Source: an uncultured Oscillospiraceae bacterium
GTDB taxonomy: Bacteria > Bacillota > Clostridia > Oscillospirales > Oscillospiraceae
DNA length: 6,267 nt
Reading direction: 5' to 3'
Assembly: GCA_949093475.1 (NCBI GenBank)
Contig: CARXAY010000083.1
Location: 1-6,267, forward strand
Part shown: piece by piece, positions 1 through 6,026 of the stretch
Layout of the letters: every line of letters starts with the position of its first letter
Numbering within the stretch: position 1 is the stretch's first letter
Translations under genes and position numbers: made by a program
The notes under the pieces: generated by a model
Told to the model about the DNA's origin: nothing
Seen by the model: the letters and a program-made list of their open reading frames with translations, nothing else
The model's database searches: none

Positions 1-978
1 CTCTTCGGCTGCGTGTTCCGGGCGGTGGGAGCGGAGCTGATGATGGCCGCAGACCGCCCAGAGCTGACCACCGCGCCGGTGGCCGAGCAGGACGCGCCCT
101 CCCCTGCCCCGCCGCCTGTCCCCGTCCCTGCGCCGGGCAAGGCGGTCATTCCGCCGGGGACGCTCATCCCGCCGGGCTACACCGCCCGGGAGGAGGGGGG
201 ACTGCCCATGAACCCCGCCACCGGGGACGTGCTACTGGTGTTTGACTCTCCGGCCGCAGAAGGCCCTGCGGAGCGGGAGGAGACCGGCGGGGAAACGCCG
301 TCCCCGGCCGTGGATGATCTGCTCTGGCCCTCCGCCCCGGCGGAAAAGGAAGCGCCGCCCCCTTGTCGGCCTGAACCGGCGGAGACGACCGACCGGTTTA
401 CCGTGACCGGCGATGACGCCCCTTGGCGCATGGTGGGCGAGGTACTCAACACCTATATCATCGTGGAGCAGGGGGACAAGGTCATTTTCATCGACAAGCA
501 CGCCGCCCATGAGCGCATGGGCTTCGACGCCCTGAAGGCGCAGAACGTCCGCCCCATGAGCCAGACCCTCCTCGCCCCCCTGTCCGTTACCCTGCGCGCC
601 AACCAGCGGGAGGCGCTGCTGGAGCACGAAAAGGAGCTGGAGGAGTTCGGCTTTCGGCTGGAGGAGTGGGGAGACGGCATCTTGGTGCGGGCCTGCCCGG
701 ACTTTTTGGACGCCGCCCATATTTCACCCACGCTGGAGGAGCTGGCGGAGCAGTACCTGACCATGGGGACGGTCGATCCGGGCAGCCAGCGGGACGCCCT
801 GCTCCACACCATGGCCTGCAAGGCCGCCATGAAGGGCGGGCAGAAAAACCAGCCGGAGGAGCTGTTCGTCATCGCCAAGGCGGTGATGGATAAGAAGGTC
901 ACCCACTGCCCCCACGGCCGGCCCGTGGCCACGGAATTGACAAAGGCCCATCTGGAAAAGCAGTTCGGACGTGCATAA
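1..978 (+). CDS. mutL: DNA mismatch repair protein MutL, C-terminal part (5'-truncated by window edge)
   Basis: MutL couples mismatch recognition by MutS to strand incision and excision; in bacteria lacking MutH it is itself the nicking endonuclease. The frame is open from base 1, so the GTG at 13 is internal (Val), not a start. The visible 325 residues begin at the end of the N-terminal ATPase/S5-like half, followed by a Pro/Ala-rich linker (about residues 22-131) and the C-terminal dimerisation/endonuclease domain. Visible motifs are the metal-binding DKHAAHERMGFD (165-176; family form DQHAxxExxxxE), QTLLAPL (188-194), which matches the QxxxxPL beta-clamp-binding pattern of Bacillus MutL, ACKAAMKGGQ (272-281), CPHGRP (303-308) and EKQFGR near the end. 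The last acidic position of the first motif is Asp rather than Glu. An intrinsic terminator follows. The domain assignment is firm; nicking activity is inferred from the motifs. Confidence 0.96.
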   Translation, partial: LFGCVFRAVGAELMMAADRPELTTAPVAEQDAPSPAPPPVPVPAPGKAVIPPGTLIPPGYTAREEGGLPMNPATGDVLLVFDSPAAEGPAEREETGGETPSPAVDDLLWPSAPAEKEAPPPCRPEPAETTDRFTVTGDDAPWRMVGEVLNTYIIVEQGDKVIFIDKHAAHERMGFDALKAQNVRPMSQTLLAPLSVTLRANQREALLEHEKELEEFGFRLEEWGDGILVRACPDFLDAAHISPTLEELAEQYLTMGTVDPGSQRDALLHTMACKAAMKGGQKNQPEELFVIAKAVMDKKVTHCPHGRPVATELTKAHLEKQFGRA

Positions 979-1008
979 AACGGCGTCCCTTCCATCATTT
1001 TTTGCTGA

Positions 1009-1042
1009 AAATCCCCGGACATTTCGTCCGGGGATTTGTTTT
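1009..1042 (+). terminator. Intrinsic terminator after mutL
   Basis: A perfect 12-bp stem, AAATCCCCGGAC (1009-1020) with GTCCGGGGATTT (1026-1037), encloses the 5-nt loop ATTTC and is followed by a short T-rich tail (GTTTT). It lies 30 bp after the mutL stop and before the next promoter, so it should insulate mutL from the transporter operon. Confidence 0.9.
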
Positions 1043-1100
1043 GGGCGCAAGACGGGCGAGCCGCGCTGTCATTTTTCACCAAAAAATCATTTGTTTGCCC

Positions 1101-1129
1101 TTGACGGACGGTTGACTTTGCGGTAGAAT
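1101..1129 (+). promoter_or_regulatory. Sigma-A-type promoter of the ABC transporter operon
   Basis: The -35 TTGACG (1101-1106) and -10 TAGAAT (1124-1129) are separated by exactly 17 bp, each one base from consensus. An A/T-rich run (about 1081-1096) just upstream could act as an UP element. A second TTGAC (TTGACT, 1112-1117) lies 11 bp downstream of the first and has a weaker partner TATGAC (1136-1141) at 18 bp, a possible secondary promoter. Transcription should start near 1136, giving a leader of about 50 nt before the first permease gene. Confidence 0.75.
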
Positions 1130-1186
1130 ATCCTGTATGACTATCCTTGTCCCCAAAGGATAAAACCCGCAACAGGAAGTGAGAGT

Positions 1187-2128
1187 ATGCCAAAATACAT
1201 TGTAAAGAGAGTGTTCATGGCCCTGCTGACGGTACTCATCGTGGCCTGTATCACCTTCTTTCTGATGCACGCCATTCCGGGAAATCCGTGGTTGAGCGAC
1301 AAGACGCCGTCTGAGACGGTGATCAAGGCCCTGAACGAGAAATACGGCTTGGACAAACCGCTCCACGTCCAGCTTGGCAAGTATCTGGGCAATATGCTCC
1401 GCGGCGACTTCGGCAAGTCCATTAAGATGCAGAAAAACCGCGAGGTGGCCACCATCATCGCCGAGAAGTTCCCCGTCTCCGCCAAGATCGGCGCCATCGC
1501 CATTTTGTGGGCGGTGATCGTGGCGGTGCCGCTGGGGTGTCTGTCGGCATATAAGCGGGCTACGTGGATCGACAGCACCCTGCGGGTCATCTGCACCATC
1601 GGCATTTCCATGCCGGGGTTCGTGGTGGCGACGGTGCTGCTCCTTACGCTGACGGGACAGGGGAAGTTCTTCCCCACCACATGGAATGTCAACGACCCAA
1701 GCTGGCGAAACTATGTGTTGCCCTGTCTGTCGCTGGGCTTTTACCCCATGTGCTATCTGGCCCGGCAGACCAGAACGGCCATGCTGGACGCCATCAATCA
1801 GGAATATATCAAGACGGCCCGGGCAAAGGGTCTGAAAACGGGAAAGACGATCTTCAAGCACGCCCTCCGCAACGCCCTCATTCCTGTCATTACCTATCTT
1901 GGCCCGCAGGTGGCCTTCACCCTGTGCGGCGGCTTCGTGGTGGAGAAGGTGTTCTCTATCCCCGGGCTGGGACAGTACTTCGTTATGTCCATTCAGGCGC
2001 GGGATTACCCCGTCATTATGGGAACGACCATTTTCCTTGCGACCTTTATCGTCATTATGAATCTGGTGGTGGATCTCCTTTATAAGGTTGTCGATCCCCG
2101 GATCAATCTGGAGAAGGGAGGGAACTGA
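1187..2128 (+). CDS. oppB: Peptide/nickel-family ABC transporter permease, OppB/DppB type
   Basis: One of the two membrane subunits of an oligopeptide/dipeptide/nickel-type ABC importer; it forms half of the translocation path with the OppC-type partner encoded next. The 313 residues are the usual length. A first membrane helix (about 9-29) is followed by an extracytoplasmic segment (30-98) typical of the B subunit, then about five more helices (roughly 99-121, 133-157, 172-192, 229-252, 276-300). The cytoplasmic EAA-type coupling loop, which docks on an ATPase, is at about 206-232 (EYIKTARAKGLK...LRNALIP). The start ATG at 1187 follows AGGAAG (1174-1179) with 7 nt spacing and sits downstream of a good promoter. 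The stop is 1 bp before the next start, so the two are probably translationally coupled. Family is certain; substrate (peptide, nickel or other) is not determinable, and the symbol is a family label. Confidence 0.94.
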   Translation: MPKYIVKRVFMALLTVLIVACITFFLMHAIPGNPWLSDKTPSETVIKALNEKYGLDKPLHVQLGKYLGNMLRGDFGKSIKMQKNREVATIIAEKFPVSAKIGAIAILWAVIVAVPLGCLSAYKRATWIDSTLRVICTIGISMPGFVVATVLLLTLTGQGKFFPTTWNVNDPSWRNYVLPCLSLGFYPMCYLARQTRTAMLDAINQEYIKTARAKGLKTGKTIFKHALRNALIPVITYLGPQVAFTLCGGFVVEKVFSIPGLGQYFVMSIQARDYPVIMGTTIFLATFIVIMNLVVDLLYKVVDPRINLEKGGN

Positions 2129-2129
2129 C

Positions 2130-3509
2130 ATGGCGGACAAGAAGATGAAAAAAGCCCCCCTTGGTTCTCTCCAGCCCGACCCCGATATCTTTGACTGGAA
2201 CGACCTGCCCACCGACGAGGTCTTTGAAAAGGCCGGCAGTCAGGAGAAGGAGGAGTTCATCCAAGACCGCAAGAGCGTAAGCTACTGGGCGGACGCATGG
2301 CGGCGGCTGCGCCGCAACAAGGTGGCCATGGTGGCTGCGGTGGTGCTGGTCATCATTATGATCTTCGCCTTTATCGGGCCGATGCTGGTGCCTTACGGCT
2401 ACGCCCAGCAGATCCGCGGCGCGGAAAACCTCCACCCGTGGCACATCTCCCTTAACGACCAGCTCCGCATCGAAGAGGTGGTGGCCCAGCGGACGGTGGA
2501 TCTGCCCAGCGAGGATGAGTTCATCGACCAATATGTGGCCGAGCAGCTTGCTCTGGTGGAGCAGGAGCAGGGCCGCAAGCTGGGCCGGAAGGATGAGGCC
2601 CTCATCAAGGCCCAGAAGCGGGCGGACGCTGTGACCGCCTACCGGGCCATGGCGGAGCAGGCGGGCCAGAGCGTGGACACCGAAGCCATCCAAAAGGAAC
2701 TGGGCATCGGCAGCAAGCCCTTTGGCTACTCCCGGGACGAGCTGGAGCGCAAGGCCAACGGGGAGAAGGTCTTCCCCCACATTTTCGGCACAGACCGTTA
2801 CGGCCGCGACCTGATGGTGCGCACCATGGTGGGCGCGCGGGTGTCCATGATCGTGGGCGTGTGCGCGGCGCTGCTGGTGCTGGTCATCGGCGCGCTGTAC
2901 GGCTCTATTTCCGGCTATGCCGGAGGGGTGGTGGACACGGTGATGCAGCGCATCGTGGAACTGATTTACTCCGTGCCTGAGGTGCTGGTCATTCTGCTGC
3001 TCTCCGCCACGCTCTCCCCTGTTTTGGAGCGGTATCAAAACGCGGGACGGCTGTTCAGTCGGCTGGTGACCATCCTTGGCCCGAACCTGATCTCCATGTT
3101 CATCGCCTTCGGACTTCTCTACTGGGTGACCATGTCCCGCATCGTCCGCGGACAGATCCTCCAGCTGAAGAATCAGGAGTACGTCACCGCCGCCCGGGCG
3201 CTGGGCGCGGGGGGCGGCCGGGTCATCCGGCGGCACTTGCTGCCCAACTGCATCGGCCAGATCATCACCACCACCTTTTTGCAGGTGCCCTCCGCCATCT
3301 TCCTGGAGAGCTTCCTCTCCTTCCTCGGCGTGGGCGTGTCCGCGCCCCTGACCTCCCTCGGCTCGATGTGTTCCGAAGCGCTGGGCGGGATGTATACCTA
3401 CCCCTACCGCCTGCTGTTCCCGGCGATGATCCTCAGCGTGATGATCCTGTCCCTGAATCTGTTTGGCGACGGCCTGCGGGATGCTCTTGACCCGCGGCTG
3501 AAGAAATAA
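2130..3509 (+). CDS. oppC: Peptide/nickel-family ABC transporter permease, OppC/DppC type, with large insertion
   Basis: The second membrane subunit of the importer. ATG 2130 is chosen over an in-frame ATG at 2088 because it has a strong RBS (AGGGAGG, 2115-2121, 8 nt spacing) and avoids overlap with the previous gene. It gives 459 residues against roughly 300 for typical OppC/DppC. Order: charged cytoplasmic N-terminus (1-62), first helix (about 66-88), a long hydrophilic region (89-215) rich in Glu/Gln/Ala/Lys and probably helical, the family hallmark FGTDRYGRD (219-227), then the BPD_transp_1 permease domain (about 228-459) with further helices near 238-260, 276-296, 317-336, 374-400 and 426-447. 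The EAA coupling loop is at about 350-373 (EYVTAARALGA...HLLPN). The excess length is mainly the loop after the first helix, which by OppC topology faces outside. Family firm; role of the insertion unknown. Confidence 0.94.
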   Translation: MADKKMKKAPLGSLQPDPDIFDWNDLPTDEVFEKAGSQEKEEFIQDRKSVSYWADAWRRLRRNKVAMVAAVVLVIIMIFAFIGPMLVPYGYAQQIRGAENLHPWHISLNDQLRIEEVVAQRTVDLPSEDEFIDQYVAEQLALVEQEQGRKLGRKDEALIKAQKRADAVTAYRAMAEQAGQSVDTEAIQKELGIGSKPFGYSRDELERKANGEKVFPHIFGTDRYGRDLMVRTMVGARVSMIVGVCAALLVLVIGALYGSISGYAGGVVDTVMQRIVELIYSVPEVLVILLLSATLSPVLERYQNAGRLFSRLVTILGPNLISMFIAFGLLYWVTMSRIVRGQILQLKNQEYVTAARALGAGGGRVIRRHLLPNCIGQIITTTFLQVPSAIFLESFLSFLGVGVSAPLTSLGSMCSEALGGMYTYPYRLLFPAMILSVMILSLNLFGDGLRDALDPRLKK

Positions 3510-3526
3510 GAAAGGAGGAGACGACA

Positions 3527-4630
3527 ATGGATAACGTACAGCAGCACGACAAGGAGCTGCATGACGCGGCCCACGAGCGGGACGCCCAAGGCGAAAAGCT
3601 GCTGGAAGTGAAGGATCTGCACGTTTCCTTCTTCACCCCCGCCGGCGAGGTCAAGGCGGTGGGCGGCATCAGCTATGAGCTGGGCTACGGCGAGGTCATG
3701 GGCATCGTGGGCGAGTCCGGCTCAGGCAAAAGTCAGGAAGCCTACGCCATCATGGGCCTCCTCCAGTCCCCCGGCAAGGTCATCGGCGGCTCGATCACCT
3801 TCGAGGGGGAGGACGTACTGGCCAAGACCCGTGAGGAGATGACCGAGTTCCGCGGCACGCGGGCGGCCATGATCTTCCAGAACCCCATGACCTCTCTGAA
3901 CCCTGTCTATACCGTGGGCAACCAGCTCATTGAGGCCCTGCGTACCCACGACAAGAAGATCTCCAAGAAGGAGGCGGCCCGGCGGGCCATGGAGATGCTG
4001 GAGCTGGTCGGCATCAACAACGTGGCCAAGCGGATGAAGCAGTATCCCCACGAGTTTTCCGGCGGGATGCGCCAGCGGGTGATGATCGCCATGGGCCTCA
4101 TCTGCCACCCCAAGCTGCTCATCGCCGACGAGCCCACCACCGCGCTGGACGTGACCATTCAGGCCCAGATCTTGGAGCTGATGAAGGATCTCCAGAAAAA
4201 GACCCACATGGGCATCATTTTCATCACCCACAATCTGGGCGTGGTGGCGGAGATCTGCGACAAGGTGTCCGTCATGTACGCGGGCAAGATCGTGGAGCAG
4301 GGCGCAGTGAACGACATCTTCTACAAGCCCAGCCATCCCTACACCTTGGGCCTGCTGCGCTCCATGCCCCGGGTGGACGCCGACGAGCATGAACGGCTCA
4401 TCCCCATTGAGGGCACGCCGGTGGATATGCTCAACCCGCCCGACGGCTGCCCCTTCGCCCCCCGGTGCGAGCATTGCATGAAGATCTGCCTCCAGAAGAT
4501 GCCGCCCCATGTGGAGATCGGCGAGGGACACAAGTCCGCCTGCTGGCTGCGGGTGCTGGAGAAGAAAAAGGGCGAGGCCTTCGGCGCAGAGGGCGGCGCG
4601 GAAGAACGCCAGAGCAAGAAGGAGGACTGA
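3527..4630 (+). CDS. oppD: Peptide/nickel-family ABC transporter ATP-binding protein, OppD/DppD type
   Basis: The first of two cytoplasmic ATPases energising the importer. The 367 residues carry a complete nucleotide-binding domain: Walker A GESGSGKS (62-69), Q-loop Gln118 in FQNPMTSLNP, signature FSGGM (177-181), Walker B LLIADEP (197-203) with catalytic Glu202, D-loop TALD (205-208) and switch His235. The C-terminal oligopeptide-transporter extension (about 255-340) has Cys308, 314, 317, 321 and 338. The spacing C-x5-C-x6-C-x16-C resembles positions reported to hold an iron-sulphur cluster in some Opp/Dpp ATPases. The tail after 345 is charged and low in complexity. ATG 3527 follows a near-perfect AAAGGAGG (3511-3518) with 8 nt spacing; the gap to the upstream permease gene is 17 bp. 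About 25 polar residues precede the first conserved strand (LLEVKDLHVSF), slightly longer than common. Confidence 0.95.
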   Translation: MDNVQQHDKELHDAAHERDAQGEKLLEVKDLHVSFFTPAGEVKAVGGISYELGYGEVMGIVGESGSGKSQEAYAIMGLLQSPGKVIGGSITFEGEDVLAKTREEMTEFRGTRAAMIFQNPMTSLNPVYTVGNQLIEALRTHDKKISKKEAARRAMEMLELVGINNVAKRMKQYPHEFSGGMRQRVMIAMGLICHPKLLIADEPTTALDVTIQAQILELMKDLQKKTHMGIIFITHNLGVVAEICDKVSVMYAGKIVEQGAVNDIFYKPSHPYTLGLLRSMPRVDADEHERLIPIEGTPVDMLNPPDGCPFAPRCEHCMKICLQKMPPHVEIGEGHKSACWLRVLEKKKGEAFGAEGGAEERQSKKED

Positions 4631-4633
4631 GCC

Positions 4634-5800
4634 ATGAGCGAGAAGAAATTGAGCGGCGAGAACCTCCTTGAAGTGACCAACCTGAAAAAGTACTTCCCCG
4701 TCAAGGGGGTCAGAGGCCCCGGCGTGCAGGCGGTGGAAAACGTCTCCTTCTTCATCCGTAAGGGAGAGACGCTGGGTCTGGTGGGTGAGTCAGGCTGCGG
4801 CAAAACCACGCTGGGCCGCACCATTTTGCAGCTTTATCAGCCCACGGCGGGCCGCATCATCTACGGCGACGAGATCATCTACGACGGCGGCGGACTGCCC
4901 GTTCCCAAGCGGGACGCGGAGGGAAAGCTCCTTCGGGACGGAGACGGCAAGCTGATTTATCAGGAGAAGACCGACGCCAGCGGCGCGCCTGTTTTGGACG
5001 AAAACGGCCAGCCGGAATATGTTTTGTCCAAGAAAAGCAGCGTGAATATGCTCCCCTACCGCCGGAAGATGCAGATCATCTTCCAAGACCCCTCCGCCTC
5101 CCTCGACCCCCGTATGACGGTGGGCGAGATCATCGGCGAGGCGCTGGATATCCACAAGCTCTACGAAAACAAGGCCGACCGGGCCGAGCAGATCAAGGCG
5201 CTGCTGGATCATGTGGGGCTGAACACCGAACACGCCAACCGCTACCCCCACGAGTTCTCCGGCGGGCAGCAGCAGCGCGTGGGCATCGCCCGCGCCTTGG
5301 CGGTGAAGCCGGAATTCATCGTCTGCGACGAGCCCATCTCCGCGCTGGACGTGTCCATTCAGTCCCAGATCGTCAATATGCTGGAGGACATTCAGATCCG
5401 CAACAACGTGACCTACCTGTTCATCGCCCATGACCTCTCTGTGGTGCGGCACATTTCCGACCGCATCGGCGTGATGTATTTGGGCACGATGGTGGAGCTG
5501 GGCGAGAGCTACGAGCTGAACCGCAACCCCCTCCATCCCTACACCCAGACCCTTTTGTCCGCCGTGCCTGTGCCCGACCCCAAGCTGTCCAAGTCCCGCC
5601 AGCGCATCGTGCTGGAGGGGGATATCCCCTCCCCCATGAATCCGCCTACGGGCTGCCGCTTCCACACCCGCTGCCCCTACGCCACCGACCGGTGCAAGGA
5701 GGAAGTCCCCGCCTTCCGGGAATACGAGCCCAACCACTGGGCGGCGTGCCACCTGCTGGAGGAGAGCCACCCCGACGCGGTGGAGAAAATAGAAGATTAA
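4634..5800 (+). CDS. oppF: Peptide/nickel-family ABC transporter ATP-binding protein, OppF/DppF type, with DxxG-repeat insertion
   Basis: The second ATPase, expected to pair with the OppD-type subunit as a heterodimer. Motifs are intact in 388 residues: Walker A GESGCGKTT (51-59), Q-loop Gln151 in FQDPSASLDP, signature FSGGQ (208-212), Walker B FIVCDEP (228-234) with Glu233, D-loop SALD (236-239) and switch His266. The C-terminal extension holds Cys341, 347, 354 and 372 (C-x5-C-x6-C-x17-C), matching the pattern in the partner. Between AGRIIY (72-77) and YRRKMQIIFQ (142-151) there are 64 residues where E. coli DppF, from memory, has about 15-20. The extra piece carries four D-x-x-G turns (Asp94, 102, 114, 122). 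ATG 4634 follows AAGGAGG (4619-4625) at 8 nt, and only 3 bp separate it from the previous stop. It is the last gene before a terminator. Confidence 0.95.
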   Translation: MSEKKLSGENLLEVTNLKKYFPVKGVRGPGVQAVENVSFFIRKGETLGLVGESGCGKTTLGRTILQLYQPTAGRIIYGDEIIYDGGGLPVPKRDAEGKLLRDGDGKLIYQEKTDASGAPVLDENGQPEYVLSKKSSVNMLPYRRKMQIIFQDPSASLDPRMTVGEIIGEALDIHKLYENKADRAEQIKALLDHVGLNTEHANRYPHEFSGGQQQRVGIARALAVKPEFIVCDEPISALDVSIQSQIVNMLEDIQIRNNVTYLFIAHDLSVVRHISDRIGVMYLGTMVELGESYELNRNPLHPYTQTLLSAVPVPDPKLSKSRQRIVLEGDIPSPMNPPTGCRFHTRCPYATDRCKEEVPAFREYEPNHWAACHLLEESHPDAVEKIED

Positions 5801-5808
5801 CAAAACCC

Positions 5809-5840
5809 ACAAATTCCGCCGGTCTCTGGCGGAATTTGTT
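5809..5840 (+). terminator. Intrinsic terminator closing the oppBCDF-type operon
   Basis: ACAAATTCCGCC (5809-5820) pairs perfectly with GGCGGAATTTGT (5828-5839) around GGTCTCT; a G-U and a G-C pair can shrink the loop to 3 nt. It begins 8 bp after the last ATPase stop. The downstream T-tract is weak (TTAGTTAACATTT), so some read-through into the binding-protein gene is possible. Confidence 0.82.
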
Positions 5841-5842
5841 AG

Positions 5843-5871
5843 TTAACATTTCTGTAACATTTCTCTTTACA
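5843..5871 (+). promoter_or_regulatory. Three TTAACA-like direct repeats overlapping the -35 (possible response-regulator site)
   Basis: TTAACA (5843-5848), GTAACA (5854-5859) and TTTACA (5866-5871) are spaced 11 and 12 bp apart, about one helical turn, on the same DNA face. The first two are part of a longer direct repeat TAACATTTC. The third is the -35 of the promoter. This resembles PhoP/OmpR-family boxes of Gram-positives (TTAACA-like repeats at about 11 bp). The regulator is unknown; the arrangement is seen, the function inferred. Confidence 0.4.
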
Positions 5872-5894
5872 ACGGTATTTTGGCATGATACAAT
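5866..5894 (+). promoter_or_regulatory. Extended -10 sigma-A promoter of the binding-protein gene
   Basis: -35 TTTACA (5866-5871) and -10 TACAAT (5889-5894) are separated by 17 bp, and TG at 5886-5887 makes an extended -10 (TGATACAAT). The start of transcription should be near 5901, leaving a leader of about 125 nt. The sequence around it is clearly richer in A/T than the flanking genes. Confidence 0.8.
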
Positions 5895-5917
5895 TACCCG
5901 TATCCTAAGTATGGGAG

Positions 5918-6004
5918 ATTGTTTGAAGGCCCATGGGCCTTCCGCTTGACGCTTGCGTCAAGCAAACAATTTGGTATCGCCGCCGTCAAGGCGTTTTGAT
6001 ACAA
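5918..6004 (+). ncRNA. Structured 5' leader: three-way junction plus third hairpin (no recognised family)
   Basis: Almost every base can pair. An outer stem, ATTGTTT (5918-5924) with AAACAAT (5964-5970), encloses two adjoining hairpins: GAAGGCC/GGCCTTC with loop CATG (5925-5942, a perfect 18-bp palindrome in DNA) and GCTTGACG/CGTCAAGC with loop CTTG (5944-5963), an exact G(CUUG)C tetraloop hairpin. A further hairpin at 5971-6004 combines TTG(G)TATC with GATACAA and an inner CGCC/GGCG stem with loop GTCAA, followed by TTTT. The segment between it and the start codon, including the RBS, is unpaired. It could be a cis-regulatory RNA, an mRNA-stabilising element or a DNA operator; I recognise no known riboswitch class. 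Confidence 0.55.
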
Positions 6005-6026
6005 ATAATGAATGGAGGAACGAACC

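Noticed and set aside
13..15. GTG as the start codon of the mutL-like gene
   Set aside because: The frame is open upstream to base 1 and the residues before it (LFGC) continue the MutL fold, so the gene begins outside the window.
22..408. Pro/Ala-rich stretch in MutL as a foreign insertion or broken gene
   Set aside because: A long, poorly conserved, disordered linker between the two halves is normal in MutL, and the frame is intact on both sides.
1071..1087. ATTTTT-CACC-AAAAAT hairpin as a second terminator
   Set aside because: It contains only A-T pairs and would be too weak; as an A/T-rich block just upstream of the -35 it fits a promoter UP element better.
2088..2129. ATG at 2088 as the start of the OppC-type permease
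   Set aside because: It overlaps the previous gene and lacks a suitable RBS, whereas ATG 2130 has AGGGAGG at 8 nt and gives a natural N-terminus.
2103..3527. 474-residue open frame on the minus strand opposite the OppC-type permease gene
   Set aside because: It is the antisense shadow of a GC-rich gene: the protein is full of His, Gln, Gly and Arg runs, has no recognisable domain, and the + strand frame has clear family motifs and an RBS.
4790..5812. 340-residue minus-strand open frame opposite the OppF-type ATPase gene
   Set aside because: Low-complexity Val/His/Gly/Ala-rich translation with no motif, fully covered by a real + strand gene; the same applies to minus-strand frames at 1076-2212 and 3722-4531.
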